A DNA stretch of 45,758 nt from Mailhella sp. (GTDB lineage: Bacteria > Desulfobacterota > Desulfovibrionia > Desulfovibrionales > Desulfovibrionaceae), in assembly GCA_029258655.1 (NCBI GenBank), contig JARHYD010000049.1, forward strand, positions 1 to 45,758, read 5' to 3'. How positions within the stretch are numbered: position 1 is the stretch's first letter; the number at the start of each line of letters is the position of its first letter. A program made the position numbers and the translations under genes. This document shows positions 7,719 to 18,739 of this stretch, piece after piece. The notes beneath the pieces are model-generated. The model had not been told where the DNA came from. It was given only the letters and a program-made list of their open reading frames with translations, and ran no database searches.

Positions 7719-9236
7719 ATGAAAATGACATACCAAGCACTTTGTGAACTTTTACAATCACAAAAAATATCTCTTGTTACAGATTCAAGAAAAGTACAAG
7801 AAAATGACATTTTTGTTTTCATGCCCTTAGCACTTTCTTCTCATAAAAATGTGCAATATCCGCCTTTATCCTATATTAATAATGCCATACAAAATGGTGC
7901 AAAATATATTGTATTAACAAACGAAAATTACCAGCAATTAGAAAATAACAACGAAATTAACAATGCAATTCAATATATTATAGTAAAAAATATCCGTACT
8001 ATACTTGGGGAACTTGCAAGTATTTTTTATGAAACACAAAACTACCCTATTCCAGTTATTGCTATTGTTGGAACAAATGGAAAAACAACATCTAGCTATC
8101 TTTTAGAACATTTATATAAAGAAAGTGGTAAAGAAGTTGCTGTACTTGGAACAGTAAGTTATCATTGGAAAAATCATTTTGAAGATGCACCTCTTACTAC
8201 GCCTGATTGCCTCACTTTACATAAAGCACTTGCAGAAATAAAAAAAGAAAAATGTGATGTTGTTATTATGGAAGTTTCTTCACACGCTATTGATCAAAAT
8301 CGTGTAGCAGGTATTGCTTTTGATGGTGCAATTTTTACAAATCTAACCCAAGATCATTTGGATTATCACGAAACAATGGAAAATTATTTTGAAGCAAAAG
8401 CAAAACTTTTTGTTTCAATGCCAAAACCTAATAAAGCTATGAGTATTTTTGGCAATGATGAATATGGCAAACGTATTCTTGATCTTTGTAAAAATGCTCA
8501 CCCATTTTACCTTCATCAAAAAAATAAAGCAGATTGTTCTTATCTTGATTGCTCAAGTCCTATTATGCATGGACAATTAATTAAAAATACTCCGCAAGGT
8601 CTTGTTATTCAACACTGCTATAATGGCAAAAAATGGGAATTACACAGCCAACTTGTGGGAGAACATAATGCTTGCAATATCTTAGGTGTTGAATGTCTTG
8701 CTTTACAGCTTGGATTTAGTGTTGAAGATATGCAAAAATTATCTAGTTTTACTGGTGTTCCTGGTCGTCTTGAACGGATTTACGATGAAACAAAAAATGT
8801 CAATTACTTTGTTGATTATGCACATACTCCTGATGCATTAATCCATGCACAAGATGCACTTAGAAAAGCAGGATTTTCTCGTATTCTTACCGTCTTTGGT
8901 TGTGGTGGTGACAGAGATAGAACAAAACGTCCCCTTATGGGAAAAGCTGTTGCAGAGGCAAGCGATATTGTTATTCTTACTTCTGACAATCCAAGAACAG
9001 AAAATCCAGAACAAATTTTAGATGATATTATGCCAGGTCTAAAAGAAGCAAAGGAAATACATCGTATTGTAAACCGCAAAGAAGCCCTTCACTTTGCAAC
9101 AAAAATTGCACAAAATGGTGATGCTATTCTTATTGCAGGCAAAGGACATGAAACCTATCAAATTCTTGGAACAACAAAATATCATTTTAGCGACCAAGAA
9201 ATTATAAAGGAGAAAATTTATGCAAATAACAATTAA
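7719..9236 (+). CDS. murE: UDP-N-acetylmuramoyl-L-alanyl-D-glutamate:meso-DAP ligase MurE
   Basis: ATP-dependent cytoplasmic ligase adding the third residue of the stem peptide. The 505-residue protein has the Mur-ligase P-loop GTNGKTTSSY, the carbamylated-lysine region, VDYAHTPDA and, in the C-terminal domain, SDNPRTENP. The DNPR motif marks meso-diaminopimelate specificity rather than lysine, which fits a Gram-negative wall. It starts 2 bases after ftsI and overlaps murF by 17 bases, so translation is probably coupled. Confidence 0.95.
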   Translation: MKMTYQALCELLQSQKISLVTDSRKVQENDIFVFMPLALSSHKNVQYPPLSYINNAIQNGAKYIVLTNENYQQLENNNEINNAIQYIIVKNIRTILGELASIFYETQNYPIPVIAIVGTNGKTTSSYLLEHLYKESGKEVAVLGTVSYHWKNHFEDAPLTTPDCLTLHKALAEIKKEKCDVVIMEVSSHAIDQNRVAGIAFDGAIFTNLTQDHLDYHETMENYFEAKAKLFVSMPKPNKAMSIFGNDEYGKRILDLCKNAHPFYLHQKNKADCSYLDCSSPIMHGQLIKNTPQGLVIQHCYNGKKWELHSQLVGEHNACNILGVECLALQLGFSVEDMQKLSSFTGVPGRLERIYDETKNVNYFVDYAHTPDALIHAQDALRKAGFSRILTVFGCGGDRDRTKRPLMGKAVAEASDIVILTSDNPRTENPEQILDDIMPGLKEAKEIHRIVNRKEALHFATKIAQNGDAILIAGKGHETYQILGTTKYHFSDQEIIKEKIYANNN

Positions 9237-10647
9237 TCAAGCACAACAAGATTGTGATGCAAAAATCCTTTATAATGGCGATACTAGCTCCCTCTTTTTT
9301 GATGGGGCAGCATTTGATAATCGTCTTGTAAAAGAAGGTAATCTTTTTGTATGTATTAAAGGCGAAAATAATGACGGTCATAATTTTGCTGAAAATGCTG
9401 TAAAACGTGGTGCAAAAGCTATTTTAGCAGAACATAATCCTTTTAAAGATCAACTTCCTGTTCCTGTTTTATTAGTGGAAAATAGTGTACAAGCTCTTGG
9501 TAAAATTGCTCATGCTGCACGGATTCGTTTTGGTGAAAATAAAGATCACAAAGTTATTGGAATTACAGGAACAGCGGGGAAAACATCATTAAAAGAATTA
9601 ATTTCTCACATCTTATGCATAGAAAAAGATTTATCTTTTAATGAAACAAAAGTTGCAAAAAATATTCTTAATTATAATACACAAATAGGTATGCCTATTT
9701 CTATTTTAAATGCAACAGGAAAAGAAAAATATTGGGTTTTAGAACTTGGTATTAGTCACCCACAAGATATGCATGAATTAGGATTAATCCTTGTCCCTGA
9801 TATGGCTATTATTTTAAATGCTGCAAGTGGTCATACAGAAGGACTTGGTGATAAAGGTGTAGCTTTTTATAAAAGTCAAATTCTTAACTTTTTACCACAA
9901 GATGGTGTTGGTTTTGTTAGTGCAGACTATCCAGAATTATTTGTCCACTCTGCTTTTAATAGGCCTGATACAAGATTTTTTAGTACAAGTGCTAAACTTC
10001 CTTATCGTGCAAAATTTAAAGAAATCAATCTCGAAGGATTTGGAATTTATGATATTGTAACACCTCAACATCATTTTGAAGTAGAAAGCGTATTTATTGG
10101 TAATTATGGAGCAGAAAATTGTATTGCTGCCTGTGCAATAGCACTTGAACTTGGTTTTACAGAACAACAAATCCAACAAGGTATTAAAACAGCTCTTCCA
10201 CCTCAAATGCGTTTTAATAAATATGAAAAAGAAAACTGGACTATTATTGATGATACCTATAATGCTAACCCTCTTTCTACTGCCCGTATGATTGAATCTG
10301 CTGTTGCTCTTGCAACTAATAAAGATTTTATTATGGTACTTGGAGAAATGAAAGAACTTGGTGATCTTGCAATATCTGAACACCAAGAAATAGGAACATT
10401 ATTAGGTTCTTCTAATCCTCTTGCTATTTATTATATAGGCAGTTTAGCAGAAGCTGTTGAAGAAGGCTTGAAAAAAACTTCTTATAAAGGAATTTTTAAA
10501 TCTATAACACAAAAGCAAGAACTTCTTGATTCCATAAATTCTCTTTCATTCAAGCATGAAAAACACGTTATTTTATTTAAAGGTTCACGTTCTAATCACT
10601 TAGAAGAATATTTTAATGCTTTTATGGAGCAAAACCATGCTTTATAA
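9220..10647 (+). CDS. murF: UDP-MurNAc-tripeptide:D-Ala-D-Ala ligase MurF
   Basis: Completes the UDP-MurNAc pentapeptide by adding D-Ala-D-Ala. The 475-residue protein carries the P-loop [13 protein letters not shown], where family members often have GTNGKTT or GSSGKT, and the C-terminal [12 protein letters not shown] motif characteristic of MurF. An AAGGAG site lies inside the murE end, giving a 17-base overlap. No ddl gene for the D-Ala-D-Ala donor is present in this cluster. Confidence 0.94.
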   Translation: MQITINQAQQDCDAKILYNGDTSSLFFDGAAFDNRLVKEGNLFVCIKGENNDGHNFAENAVKRGAKAILAEHNPFKDQLPVPVLLVENSVQALGKIAHAARIRFGENKDHKVIGITGTAGKTSLKELISHILCIEKDLSFNETKVAKNILNYNTQIGMPISILNATGKEKYWVLELGISHPQDMHELGLILVPDMAIILNAASGHTEGLGDKGVAFYKSQILNFLPQDGVGFVSADYPELFVHSAFNRPDTRFFSTSAKLPYRAKFKEINLEGFGIYDIVTPQHHFEVESVFIGNYGAENCIAACAIALELGFTEQQIQQGIKTALPPQMRFNKYEKENWTIIDDTYNANPLSTARMIESAVALATNKDFIMVLGEMKELGDLAISEHQEIGTLLGSSNPLAIYYIGSLAEAVEEGLKKTSYKGIFKSITQKQELLDSINSLSFKHEKHVILFKGSRSNHLEEYFNAFMEQNHAL

Positions 10648-11713
10648 TTTTGTTGTACCTTTAACCGAATATTTTAGTTTTTTTAATATATTACGTTATA
10701 TAAGTACACGTACGCTAGGTGCTATGTTTTTAGCTCTTATTGTAACTATCTTAGTTGGCCCGTATTTTATTCGTGTATTACATAAATTAAAATTCGGTCA
10801 ACAAATTCATGAAGATGTTGCAGCACACCAAAAAAAGGCTGGTACTCCTACTATGGGTGGTATTCTTATTATTTTTGGAACGTGCCTTTCTACTCTTTTA
10901 TTTGCTGATTTAACTAACCCTTATATTTGGTTGACACTTTTTGTTTTTTTAGGTTTTGGATTAATTGGCTTTATTGATGATATGAGCAAAATAAATCATC
11001 ATAAAAATCAAGGTATAAAAGCTAAAACAAAATTTTTAGGACAAGTTATTATTGCTAGTATATCTCTTGGTCTTATGATTAAATTTACTCAATATGATAC
11101 TGTATTATCCATTCCATTTTTTAAACAATTTGTACCAGATTTAGGCTTATTTTATATTGTTTTTGCTATTATTGTTTTAGTTGGATCATCAAATGCTGTA
11201 AATCTTACTGATGGATTAGATGGCTTAGCTATCTTACCAGTAGTGATTTGTACTTTAGTTTATTCCATTTTTCTTTACGTAGCAGGGCATAATAATTTTG
11301 CCAATTATTTACAAGTTCCTTTTGTTCCCGGAGTTGGTGAAGTTGTTGTTTTTTGTGGAGCATTAATGGGAGCAGGACTTGGTTTTCTTTGGTATAATGC
11401 ACAACCAGCTCAAGTTTTTATGGGTGATGTTGGCTCATTAAGTTTAGGTGGTGTAATTGGCTTTTTAGCTATTTTAGCAAAACAAGAATTAATTCTTGTT
11501 GTTGCTGGAGGCTTATTTGTTATTGAAACATTAAGTGTAACCTTACAGGTAGGATATTTCCGTTACACAAAAGGAAAACGCTTATTTAAAATGGCTCCGC
11601 TACATCATCATTTTGAACTTAAAGGTTGGACAGAATCGAAAATCATTGTACGTTTTTGGATTATTTCTGTTATTTTTGCATTAATGTCTCTTTCTGTTTT
11701 AAAACTTCGTTAG
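10637..11713 (+). CDS. mraY: Phospho-N-acetylmuramoyl-pentapeptide transferase MraY
   Basis: Integral membrane enzyme transferring phospho-MurNAc-pentapeptide to undecaprenyl phosphate, forming lipid I. I start at 10637 ([14 protein letters not shown] upstream), giving 358 residues and an 11-base overlap with murF; the track ORF start at 10616 adds seven unlikely residues. Diagnostic motifs are [10 protein letters not shown], the catalytic aspartates in FIDDMSK and [26 protein letters not shown] and MAPLHHHFE. About ten membrane helices are visible. Confidence 0.95.
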   Translation: MLYNFVVPLTEYFSFFNILRYISTRTLGAMFLALIVTILVGPYFIRVLHKLKFGQQIHEDVAAHQKKAGTPTMGGILIIFGTCLSTLLFADLTNPYIWLTLFVFLGFGLIGFIDDMSKINHHKNQGIKAKTKFLGQVIIASISLGLMIKFTQYDTVLSIPFFKQFVPDLGLFYIVFAIIVLVGSSNAVNLTDGLDGLAILPVVICTLVYSIFLYVAGHNNFANYLQVPFVPGVGEVVVFCGALMGAGLGFLWYNAQPAQVFMGDVGSLSLGGVIGFLAILAKQELILVVAGGLFVIETLSVTLQVGYFRYTKGKRLFKMAPLHHHFELKGWTESKIIVRFWIISVIFALMSLSVLKLR

Positions 11714-11723
11714 GGTATTTAAA

Positions 11724-13049
11724 ATGATACAATTAGAAGATATAAAAAATGCTCTTTATGCAAAAAAGAAGGTTCATGTTGTTGGTGGTGGAGCTTCTGG
11801 ACGTGCTGTTATCAAACTTTTGCAATATCATAATATTCCTCTTGTTTTTCATGAAAAGAATAAAGAAAACCTTTTACCAGAATTTGTAGAATTTTTAGAA
11901 AAAAATACTATTTCTTGTTTTTTTGGTGAACATAAAAAAGAAAATTTTGCAGATTGTGATATATTTATTCCAAGTCCCGGTGCAGCACTTGCAATGTTTA
12001 AAGATTTTCTTCCAAGTACAGCATTAGCTGTTTCTGAAACAGAAATTGCATATCTTTTTTGTGGAAATACCCCAATTCTAGGCATTACTGGAACAAGTGG
12101 AAAAACCACAACCACAACTATTTGTGATGCTATGCTAAAGGCTCAAGGTTTAACTGTATTTACTGGTGGAAATATAGGAACTCCTCTTTCTGAATATGCC
12201 CTTGCCATAACACAAAACCCAAATATAAAAAAAGCTGATGTGATTGTTTTAGAACTTTCAAGTTTTCAATTACAAACTTGCAATGCTCTTAAACCTCATG
12301 TTGGTATTTGTCTTAATATTTCTGCAAATCATTTAGATTATCATGCAGATATGCAAGAATATATTGATGCAAAAATGCAATTATTTGCACATCAAACAGA
12401 AAATGATTTTGCTATCTTAGGACAAGATATTGCTCTATTAGCAAACAAATATCATTTTAAAGCAAAAACAATCATTTTTGATGCCAACAAAAGAAATTTT
12501 CCTAAAACAAAACTTTTAGGACAACACAACCAAAGTAATGCAGAAGCAGCATGGCAAGCTTGCCAGATTTTTGGTGTTAGTTTTGAAAATGCCCAAAAAG
12601 CAATGCAAAACATTTGTCCTATGGAAAATAGACTTGAATTTGTTCGTGAGCTTAATGGCGTAACATATATCAATGATTCTAAATGCACAACAGTTGTTGC
12701 TCTTGAAGTAGCATTAAAAGCTGTATCTGAAGCAAATCACCCTATTATTTTACTTGCAGGAGGAAAATTTAAAGGTGGTGATTTAGAAGCATTGATTCCA
12801 CTTATACAAAAAAATGTTAAACATATTGCTTTATACGGTGGAGGACGTGAATTTTTTGAAAAAGCTTGGCAAGGAAAAGTTGCACTTTCTTATGATGAAA
12901 CCCTAGATCAAGCATTATTGCGTTCCCAACAATTAGCCACACAAAATGATGCTATACTTTTAGCTCCTGCAACTGCAAGCTTTGATCAATTTAAAAGTTA
13001 CATAGCTAGAGGTTCTCATTTTAGAGAACTTGTTCTTCAACTTAATTAG
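11724..13049 (+). CDS. murD: UDP-N-acetylmuramoyl-L-alanine:D-glutamate ligase MurD
   Basis: Adds D-glutamate to UDP-MurNAc-L-Ala. The 441-residue protein has an N-terminal Rossmann-like segment (VHVVGGGASGRAVIKLL), the P-loop GITGTSGKTTTTT, the ELSSFQLQ motif and a C-terminal domain with NDSKCTT and LLAPATASFDQF, all typical of MurD. It follows mraY by 10 bases and precedes ftsW by 16. Confidence 0.95.
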   Translation: MIQLEDIKNALYAKKKVHVVGGGASGRAVIKLLQYHNIPLVFHEKNKENLLPEFVEFLEKNTISCFFGEHKKENFADCDIFIPSPGAALAMFKDFLPSTALAVSETEIAYLFCGNTPILGITGTSGKTTTTTICDAMLKAQGLTVFTGGNIGTPLSEYALAITQNPNIKKADVIVLELSSFQLQTCNALKPHVGICLNISANHLDYHADMQEYIDAKMQLFAHQTENDFAILGQDIALLANKYHFKAKTIIFDANKRNFPKTKLLGQHNQSNAEAAWQACQIFGVSFENAQKAMQNICPMENRLEFVRELNGVTYINDSKCTTVVALEVALKAVSEANHPIILLAGGKFKGGDLEALIPLIQKNVKHIALYGGGREFFEKAWQGKVALSYDETLDQALLRSQQLATQNDAILLAPATASFDQFKSYIARGSHFRELVLQLN

Positions 13050-13065
13050 TATTTTTGAGGATAGA

Positions 13066-14274
13066 ATGAATACTACTTTAACCAAAACAATGCAAAATAA
13101 AACAACAGAAAATGTTGAATACCACAATATAGATTGGTGGTTGCTTGTTTCTGTACTTATTCTTATTACTTTTGGTTTACTTATGGTTTTAAGTGCTGGA
13201 AGTGTTGTTGCTGAAAGAGATTTTGGTGATAAATATTTCTTTTTTAAACGCCAATTTATTTTTGTTATTATTGGTCTTATCACGCTTGTTTTCTGCACGT
13301 ATCTTTCACGTAAAATTATTAATAGTATTCATTATTTTTCTATTATTATTACTATCTTCTTATTGCTTTTAACACTTTCTCCTTTTGGTTCAAACATCAA
13401 TGGAGCAAGCCGTTGGATACAGTTTTTTGGTTTTTCTTTACAACCTATGGAATTTGCTAAAATATCTTTAGTTCTCTACCTTTCATATTTTTTAAGTACA
13501 CACCAACATTTAGGAAGAACTTTTAGTAAAGGTGTTATTCCTCCTTTTGCTATTACAGGAATTTTTTGTATGCTTCTTTTATTACAACCAGATTTTGGAG
13601 CATCAGTTATTTTATTAGCTATTTTATTCTTTCTTTGTCTTGCTGGTGGAACTCGTTTTATTTATTTAGCTTTTTCATTTACTATGATGACAACAATGGC
13701 TATAAGCCTTATGCTCAACTCAACATATCGTATGCGTCGTTTACTTGCTTTTATTGACCCTTTTAAAGATGCTCAAGGAACAGGATACCAATTAGTTCAA
13801 TCTTTTTATGCTCTTGCAGAAGGAAGTTATCTTGGCGTTGGCATGGGAAATGGTCGCCAAAAACTTCTTTATCTCCCAGAAGCACATAATGACTTTATTG
13901 TTTCCGTTATTGGTGAAGAATTAGGACTTTTAGGCATTACCCTTATGATGGCTCTTTTTATGATTATTTTTGCACGTTGTTATCGCATTATTTTAGGACA
14001 AAAAGATTTACGTGATAAACTCATGGCTTTTGGACTTACTCTTATCATTGTTTTAGGAACAACATTAAATCTTGCTGTTATTATGGGAATGGTTCCTCCT
14101 AAGGGAGTTGCTATGCCATTTTTAAGTTATGGTGGTAGTTCTCTTATTGCAAGTATGATTTGTATGGGACTTTTATTAAATTATTCTCGAACAGTAAGTT
14201 ATGAAGAAAAGAAACCTGTAAAACGTCAATTATCTAAAACATATATGCAAAAAACAAACAAAGAGTATGCATAA
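13066..14274 (+). CDS. ftsW: Septal peptidoglycan glycosyltransferase FtsW (SEDS family)
   Basis: Polytopic membrane protein that polymerises lipid II at the septum together with FtsI. I place the start at 13066 (MNTTLTKTMQ, preceded by GAGGATAG) rather than the in-frame codon at 13030, which lies inside murD. That gives 402 residues and about ten membrane helices. Conserved SEDS features are RWIQFFGFSLQPMEFAK, LLLQPDFG, the periplasmic loop AHNDFIVSVIGEELG and the C-terminal PFLSYGGSS. Its stop codon overlaps the murG start by one base. Confidence 0.94.
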   Translation: MNTTLTKTMQNKTTENVEYHNIDWWLLVSVLILITFGLLMVLSAGSVVAERDFGDKYFFFKRQFIFVIIGLITLVFCTYLSRKIINSIHYFSIIITIFLLLLTLSPFGSNINGASRWIQFFGFSLQPMEFAKISLVLYLSYFLSTHQHLGRTFSKGVIPPFAITGIFCMLLLLQPDFGASVILLAILFFLCLAGGTRFIYLAFSFTMMTTMAISLMLNSTYRMRRLLAFIDPFKDAQGTGYQLVQSFYALAEGSYLGVGMGNGRQKLLYLPEAHNDFIVSVIGEELGLLGITLMMALFMIIFARCYRIILGQKDLRDKLMAFGLTLIIVLGTTLNLAVIMGMVPPKGVAMPFLSYGGSSLIASMICMGLLLNYSRTVSYEEKKPVKRQLSKTYMQKTNKEYA

Positions 14275-15377
14275 TGAATAAAGAATTAAATATTATTGTT
14301 TCAACAGGGGGTACAGGGGGGCATATCTTCCCTGCGATTGCTGTGGCAAATGCAATAAAAGAAACTTTTACTCAAGAGAATATTACAACAAATGTTCTTT
14401 TTGTTGGTTCTTTATATGGCAAAGAAAAAACTCTTTGTGAAAAAAACAATATTCCTTTTTATGGCTTACAAGTACAAGGTTTTAAAGGAAGAGGATTTAA
14501 AGCTATTTCTGCATTTTTTAATATGCTTAAGGCAATTTATGAAAGTTATTCTTTTTTAGGAAAAAACAAAACTAATGCTGTGATTGGTTTTGGTGGATAT
14601 GCTTGTTTTGCTATGCTTCTTGCTGCAAAATTACGTGGTATCCCAACAATGATTCATGAACAAAACGCTATTCCAGGATTAGCTAATAAAATTCTAGCTA
14701 AATTTGTTAATACTATTTGTTTAACCCTTAAAGATAATAATCATCAATTTAATGAAAAAAAATGTATTATTACAGGAAATCCCATTAGAAAAGAAATAGC
14801 TCAAATTGTAAAAGAACCGCATACTCAAAAACATTTGCTTATTATGGGTGGAAGTCTTGGAGCTGTGGCTCTAAACTCTCTTGCTATAACATTATTAGAC
14901 TCTTTACGCGAAAATAATATAACTTTTACCCATCAATGTGGTGAAAAAGATTATCAACGTGTTTATGAAGCCTATAAAAGTCATGGTTTTAGTTCTGCAG
15001 AAATAGAAAAAATTCTCTTTCCTTTTATAGATAATATGGCAGAACTCTATAAAAAAACTGACTTAGCACTTTGTAGAGCTGGAGCAACAAGCATAGCAGA
15101 ACTCACGGCAACAAAAACACCCGCAATTTTTATTCCTTTTCCTTATGCAGCTAATGATCATCAAACTGCCAATGCTCAAACACTTGTTAATGAAAAGGCT
15201 GCCTATATGGTACAAGAAAAAGAATTAAAAAATTTTCCTATGGCTAGAGTAATTATAAAACTTTTAAATGATGAAAAAGAATTAAATGAAATGGCAGAAA
15301 ATATGGGCAAACTTGCCTATAAAAATGCAGCACAAAATGTTGTTACAGAATTAAAAAAATTACTACTTACTAATTAG
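14274..15377 (+). CDS. murG: UDP-GlcNAc:lipid I GlcNAc transferase MurG
   Basis: Peripheral membrane GT-B transferase converting lipid I to lipid II. The 367-residue protein opens with the glycine-rich [12 protein letters not shown] and has [31 protein letters not shown] and the donor-binding [11 protein letters not shown] followed by [11 protein letters not shown]. All are MurG signatures. TAATG overlap with ftsW indicates coupled translation. Confidence 0.96.
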   Translation: MNKELNIIVSTGGTGGHIFPAIAVANAIKETFTQENITTNVLFVGSLYGKEKTLCEKNNIPFYGLQVQGFKGRGFKAISAFFNMLKAIYESYSFLGKNKTNAVIGFGGYACFAMLLAAKLRGIPTMIHEQNAIPGLANKILAKFVNTICLTLKDNNHQFNEKKCIITGNPIRKEIAQIVKEPHTQKHLLIMGGSLGAVALNSLAITLLDSLRENNITFTHQCGEKDYQRVYEAYKSHGFSSAEIEKILFPFIDNMAELYKKTDLALCRAGATSIAELTATKTPAIFIPFPYAANDHQTANAQTLVNEKAAYMVQEKELKNFPMARVIIKLLNDEKELNEMAENMGKLAYKNAAQNVVTELKKLLLTN

Positions 15378-15385
15378 AGAAAAAA

Positions 15386-16786
15386 ATGAAAAAAGTTCGT
15401 GCAATACATATGATTGGTATAGGTGGCAGTGGTATGAGTGGTATCGCTGAAGTATTATTAAATCTTGGTTATACTGTTACAGGCTCTGATATGAGTGATA
15501 GTAAAACAGTACAACGATTAAAAAATCTTGGTGCAACTATTTATCAAGGCCATGCAGAAGAAAATATTAAAGCACCACAAGTTGTTGTTCGTTCCACAGC
15601 TATTTCTGATGATAATCCAGAAATTATAGCAGCTAAAAAACATAATATTCCTGTTATTGCTCGTGCTGAAATGCTTGCTGAACTTATGCGACTTAGACAA
15701 GGTATTGCCATAGCAGGAACACATGGCAAAACAACAACAACATCTCTTACTGCGTCAATTTTTGATGCAGCAGAACAAGATGCAACTGTTATTATTGGTG
15801 GATTACTCAATGCCTATGGTACTAATGCTCGTCTTGGAAAAGGAGAATATTTAATTGCAGAAGCTGATGAATCTGACGGTTCTTTTTTATACCTTTTTCC
15901 TATTATCAATGTTGTCACAAATGTTGATTATGATCATATAGATCATTACAAAAATCAAGAAAATATTGATGATGCTTTCATTAGTTTTATGAATAAAGTT
16001 CCATTTTATGGAATGAATATTGTGTGTGGTGATGATGAAGGTTGTAAACGTATTTTGCCCTATATTAAACGCCCTGTAATAACTTATGGATTTGGAGAAA
16101 GTAATACTTTACGTGCTGAAATAATTGATTGTCAACGAATTAATCATTTTAACGTTTATCAAAAAATTACTAAACAAAATGCTGAAGTAGAAGAAATTTT
16201 TTGGGGAGAAGTAACACTTAATCACCCAGGAAAACATAATATTTTAAATGCATTAGCAGCTATTGGTGTTAGTATTGAAGCAGGTATTTCTAAAGAAGCT
16301 TGCCTCAAAGGTTTAAAAGATTTTACAGGTGTTGGACGCCGATTTGAATTTAAAGGTGAAATTAATGGCATAACCATTATTGATGATTATGGTCACCATC
16401 CAGCAGAAATTAAAGCAACAATAAATTGTGCAAAACAAGCTTTTCCTAATCGTCGTATTATTATGGCATTCCAACCTCATAGATTTTCAAGAACAGAAGC
16501 ATTGTTTGGTGATTTTTGTGGTTGCTTTGATGGTGTTGATAAACTTTTTCTTACAGAAATTTACGCTGCAAGTGAAAAACCAATTCCTGGTATAAACAGT
16601 GAAAGTTTAGCACATGGTATTCGTCAAATAACAAAAAATATCACCATACAAAATTTTTCAACTATTGATGAATTAGAAAAAAATATTTGTACTGATTTAC
16701 AAAACGGTGATGTTGTTCTTACACAAGGTGCTGGAAATATTACTACTCTTGGCACAAAAATTTTAACTCATTTACAAAATAACTAG
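15386..16786 (+). CDS. murC: UDP-N-acetylmuramate:L-alanine ligase MurC
   Basis: First Mur ligase, adding L-alanine to UDP-MurNAc. The 466-residue protein has the N-terminal [16 protein letters not shown], the P-loop [21 protein letters not shown], the [10 protein letters not shown] segment, [12 protein letters not shown] and FQPHRFSRT. All are standard MurC motifs. It lies 8 bases after murG and 9 before murB. Confidence 0.96.
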   Translation: MKKVRAIHMIGIGGSGMSGIAEVLLNLGYTVTGSDMSDSKTVQRLKNLGATIYQGHAEENIKAPQVVVRSTAISDDNPEIIAAKKHNIPVIARAEMLAELMRLRQGIAIAGTHGKTTTTSLTASIFDAAEQDATVIIGGLLNAYGTNARLGKGEYLIAEADESDGSFLYLFPIINVVTNVDYDHIDHYKNQENIDDAFISFMNKVPFYGMNIVCGDDEGCKRILPYIKRPVITYGFGESNTLRAEIIDCQRINHFNVYQKITKQNAEVEEIFWGEVTLNHPGKHNILNALAAIGVSIEAGISKEACLKGLKDFTGVGRRFEFKGEINGITIIDDYGHHPAEIKATINCAKQAFPNRRIIMAFQPHRFSRTEALFGDFCGCFDGVDKLFLTEIYAASEKPIPGINSESLAHGIRQITKNITIQNFSTIDELEKNICTDLQNGDVVLTQGAGNITTLGTKILTHLQNN

Positions 16787-16795
16787 GTATCTTCT

Positions 16796-17764
16796 ATGCT
16801 TACTATACAAAATAATATAGAACTTAAAAATAAAACTACCATTCGTCTTGGTGGAGTAGCTCCCTATTATCTTTGTATTAAAGAAGCAAAAGATCTTCTT
16901 GAATTTCAAAATATAGAAACAAAACTTTCTATTCCTTTTAAAATTTTAGGTGGTGGTAGCAATTTAATTATTGCAGATAATAGCCTTTATTCTGAATTAC
17001 CTTTTGGTATTCTTGATATTGATATTAATGAAAAACCTATTATTACAGCAATAACAAAAACTGCATACCCACTTCCACCCTTAGCAGAAAAAATATTAAC
17101 ACAAAATAAACAACTTTTTTCTGTAAGCGTTGGTGCTGGTTACAAAATTCCAAAACTTTTACAACTTTGTAAAGAAAACGGTTTTACAGGATTAGAAGGA
17201 TTAGTAGGTGTACCAGGTCGTATTGGTGGAGCTGTTTTTATGAATGCAGGAGCTTATAAAACAGAAATAAATGATGTTTTATATAGTGTTACCCTTTTTC
17301 ATAAACAATATGGGCTTATTACTCTTTCCCGTGAAAATTTTTATTGCGAATATAGAAAATTTATTCCTTCTTATCAACATACACAATTAACTGATTTTAT
17401 TATTACTAATGTAGAATTTATTTTTCCAGTTATAGAAAAACATATTGTTACAAATACGATAAAAGAAAATCTTATAACAAAAAAAAATACACAACCTGTT
17501 AATGCATTTACTGCTGGTTGTGCATTTAAAAACCCTTATAACGAAAAAGGTGAAAAATTAAGTGCAGGACGTTTACTTGAAAAAGCAGGACTTAAAGAAA
17601 TAAACATTAATGATATGTGTTTTTCACCTATTCATGCAAGTTTCTTACAAAATAAAGGAAATGGTAGAACAAAAGACGCATTAGAATTATTAGCATTGGC
17701 AAAAGAAAAAGTTTCAGCATTATTTAACATTCATTTAGAAGAGGAAGTAAAATTATGGATTTAA
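16796..17764 (+). CDS. murB: UDP-N-acetylenolpyruvoylglucosamine reductase MurB
   Basis: FAD and NADPH-dependent enzyme making UDP-MurNAc from its enolpyruvyl precursor. The 322-residue protein has the FAD-binding LGGGSNLIIAD, GLEGLVGVPGRIGGAVFMNAG, AGCAFKNP and HASFLQNKG. At the position of the catalytic serine of the E. coli enzyme there is a cysteine (C242 in AGCAFKNP), a variant known in part of the family. It overlaps ftsQ by 10 bases. No ddl gene follows, unlike in many gammaproteobacterial clusters. Confidence 0.94.
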   Translation: MLTIQNNIELKNKTTIRLGGVAPYYLCIKEAKDLLEFQNIETKLSIPFKILGGGSNLIIADNSLYSELPFGILDIDINEKPIITAITKTAYPLPPLAEKILTQNKQLFSVSVGAGYKIPKLLQLCKENGFTGLEGLVGVPGRIGGAVFMNAGAYKTEINDVLYSVTLFHKQYGLITLSRENFYCEYRKFIPSYQHTQLTDFIITNVEFIFPVIEKHIVTNTIKENLITKKNTQPVNAFTAGCAFKNPYNEKGEKLSAGRLLEKAGLKEININDMCFSPIHASFLQNKGNGRTKDALELLALAKEKVSALFNIHLEEEVKLWI

Positions 17765-18627
17765 GAAAAAACTCTTTTAAAAAAATAAAAAAGAATGTTT
17801 ATAATTCTGACAAAAATAAAACAACTTTTCTTAATAAATTAAAACAAGATAAAGAAGAAAATAATACTAAACCACATTTTTTTGATAAAATATCGTATAT
17901 TTCATTAAAAAATAACAACATTCTTATTTCTATTCTTATTTCTATTCTTTTTATAAGCATAATGATTTTTGCAGGTTATGCATTATTTAATTATGTTACA
18001 AAATCAAGTTATTTCAACATAACAGAAATAAAAATAATAGGTAATAATTATCTTACAGAAGAAGAAGTTATTGATATAACAGGATTAAAAACAGATACAA
18101 ATATCTTAAATTATAGAATCAATACCATTGAAAATAATTTATTAAAATGTGATTGGATTCAAAAAGTAAAAATTAGACGTTCCTTACCTTCAACCTATGA
18201 AATAGAAATTCAAGAAAGAAAACCAATTTTTCTTGTTATTAATAAAAATGAATTATATTACTTAGATAGCAAAGGACAATACATTGCAAAAGTTGAAAAT
18301 GGAAGATTTATCTCTTTGCCTGTTTTATACATCAATAATGCAACAGCAAATGAAATTAATTTACTTCCAGAATTTATTAATGATTTAGAAATATCAAAGT
18401 TTCCCTATGCATTAAAAGACATAAGTTGGGTAAATATAAACGAACTTTATGGCTTTGAACTCTTTATCGAAGAAAATAATTTAATTCTTCAAATTGATTT
18501 CAAAAATTTTGGAGAAAATATAAAAAATTTAGTAAAAGTTTTGGAGGATTTAAAAAAACGAAACGAAATCAAAAAAGTAAGAAAAATTAGAGCTGCTTTT
18601 AACAAGGTTATGATCATTAACGATTAA
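17755..18627 (+). CDS. ftsQ: Cell division protein FtsQ/DivIB
   Basis: Bitopic scaffold of the FtsQLB complex. The 290-residue protein has a highly basic N-terminus of about 55 residues, a membrane helix (about 58-80, ILISILISILFISIMIFAGY), a POTRA domain (YFNITEIKIIGNNYLTEEEV onward) and a beta domain with RRSLPSTYEIEIQERKP. Similarity is typical of the poorly conserved FtsQ family, and position between murB and ftsA supports the call. A GAGGAAG site sits inside murB. The N-terminal part is especially rich in Lys and Asn. Confidence 0.88.
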   Translation: MDLRKNSFKKIKKNVYNSDKNKTTFLNKLKQDKEENNTKPHFFDKISYISLKNNNILISILISILFISIMIFAGYALFNYVTKSSYFNITEIKIIGNNYLTEEEVIDITGLKTDTNILNYRINTIENNLLKCDWIQKVKIRRSLPSTYEIEIQERKPIFLVINKNELYYLDSKGQYIAKVENGRFISLPVLYINNATANEINLLPEFINDLEISKFPYALKDISWVNINELYGFELFIEENNLILQIDFKNFGENIKNLVKVLEDLKKRNEIKKVRKIRAAFNKVMIIND

Positions 18628-18653
18628 TAATTACTAACTTTTTTTAAAAACAT

Positions 18654-18685
18654 TGTCTAAAAATTATCCAAAATTTTTCTAGACA
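18654..18685 (+). repeat. Inverted repeat in the ftsQ-ftsA gap
   Basis: TGTCTAAAAATT (18654-18665) faces AATTTTTCTAGACA (18672-18685) with a two-base bulge. The 112-base gap is the widest in the dcw operon. The dyad could be a weak attenuator after ftsQ or an operator for ftsA-ftsZ. A TATAAA box follows at 18691, but I find no good -35 partner, so no promoter is called. Confidence 0.4.
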
Positions 18686-18739
18686 TTTTGTATAAATTAT
18701 GTTGAAATTCTCTTTATCAATTGTGCAAGGAGTTATGTA

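Noticed and set aside
9937-10386. 149-residue minus-strand ORF
   Set aside because: Antisense shadow of murF with no ribosome binding site.
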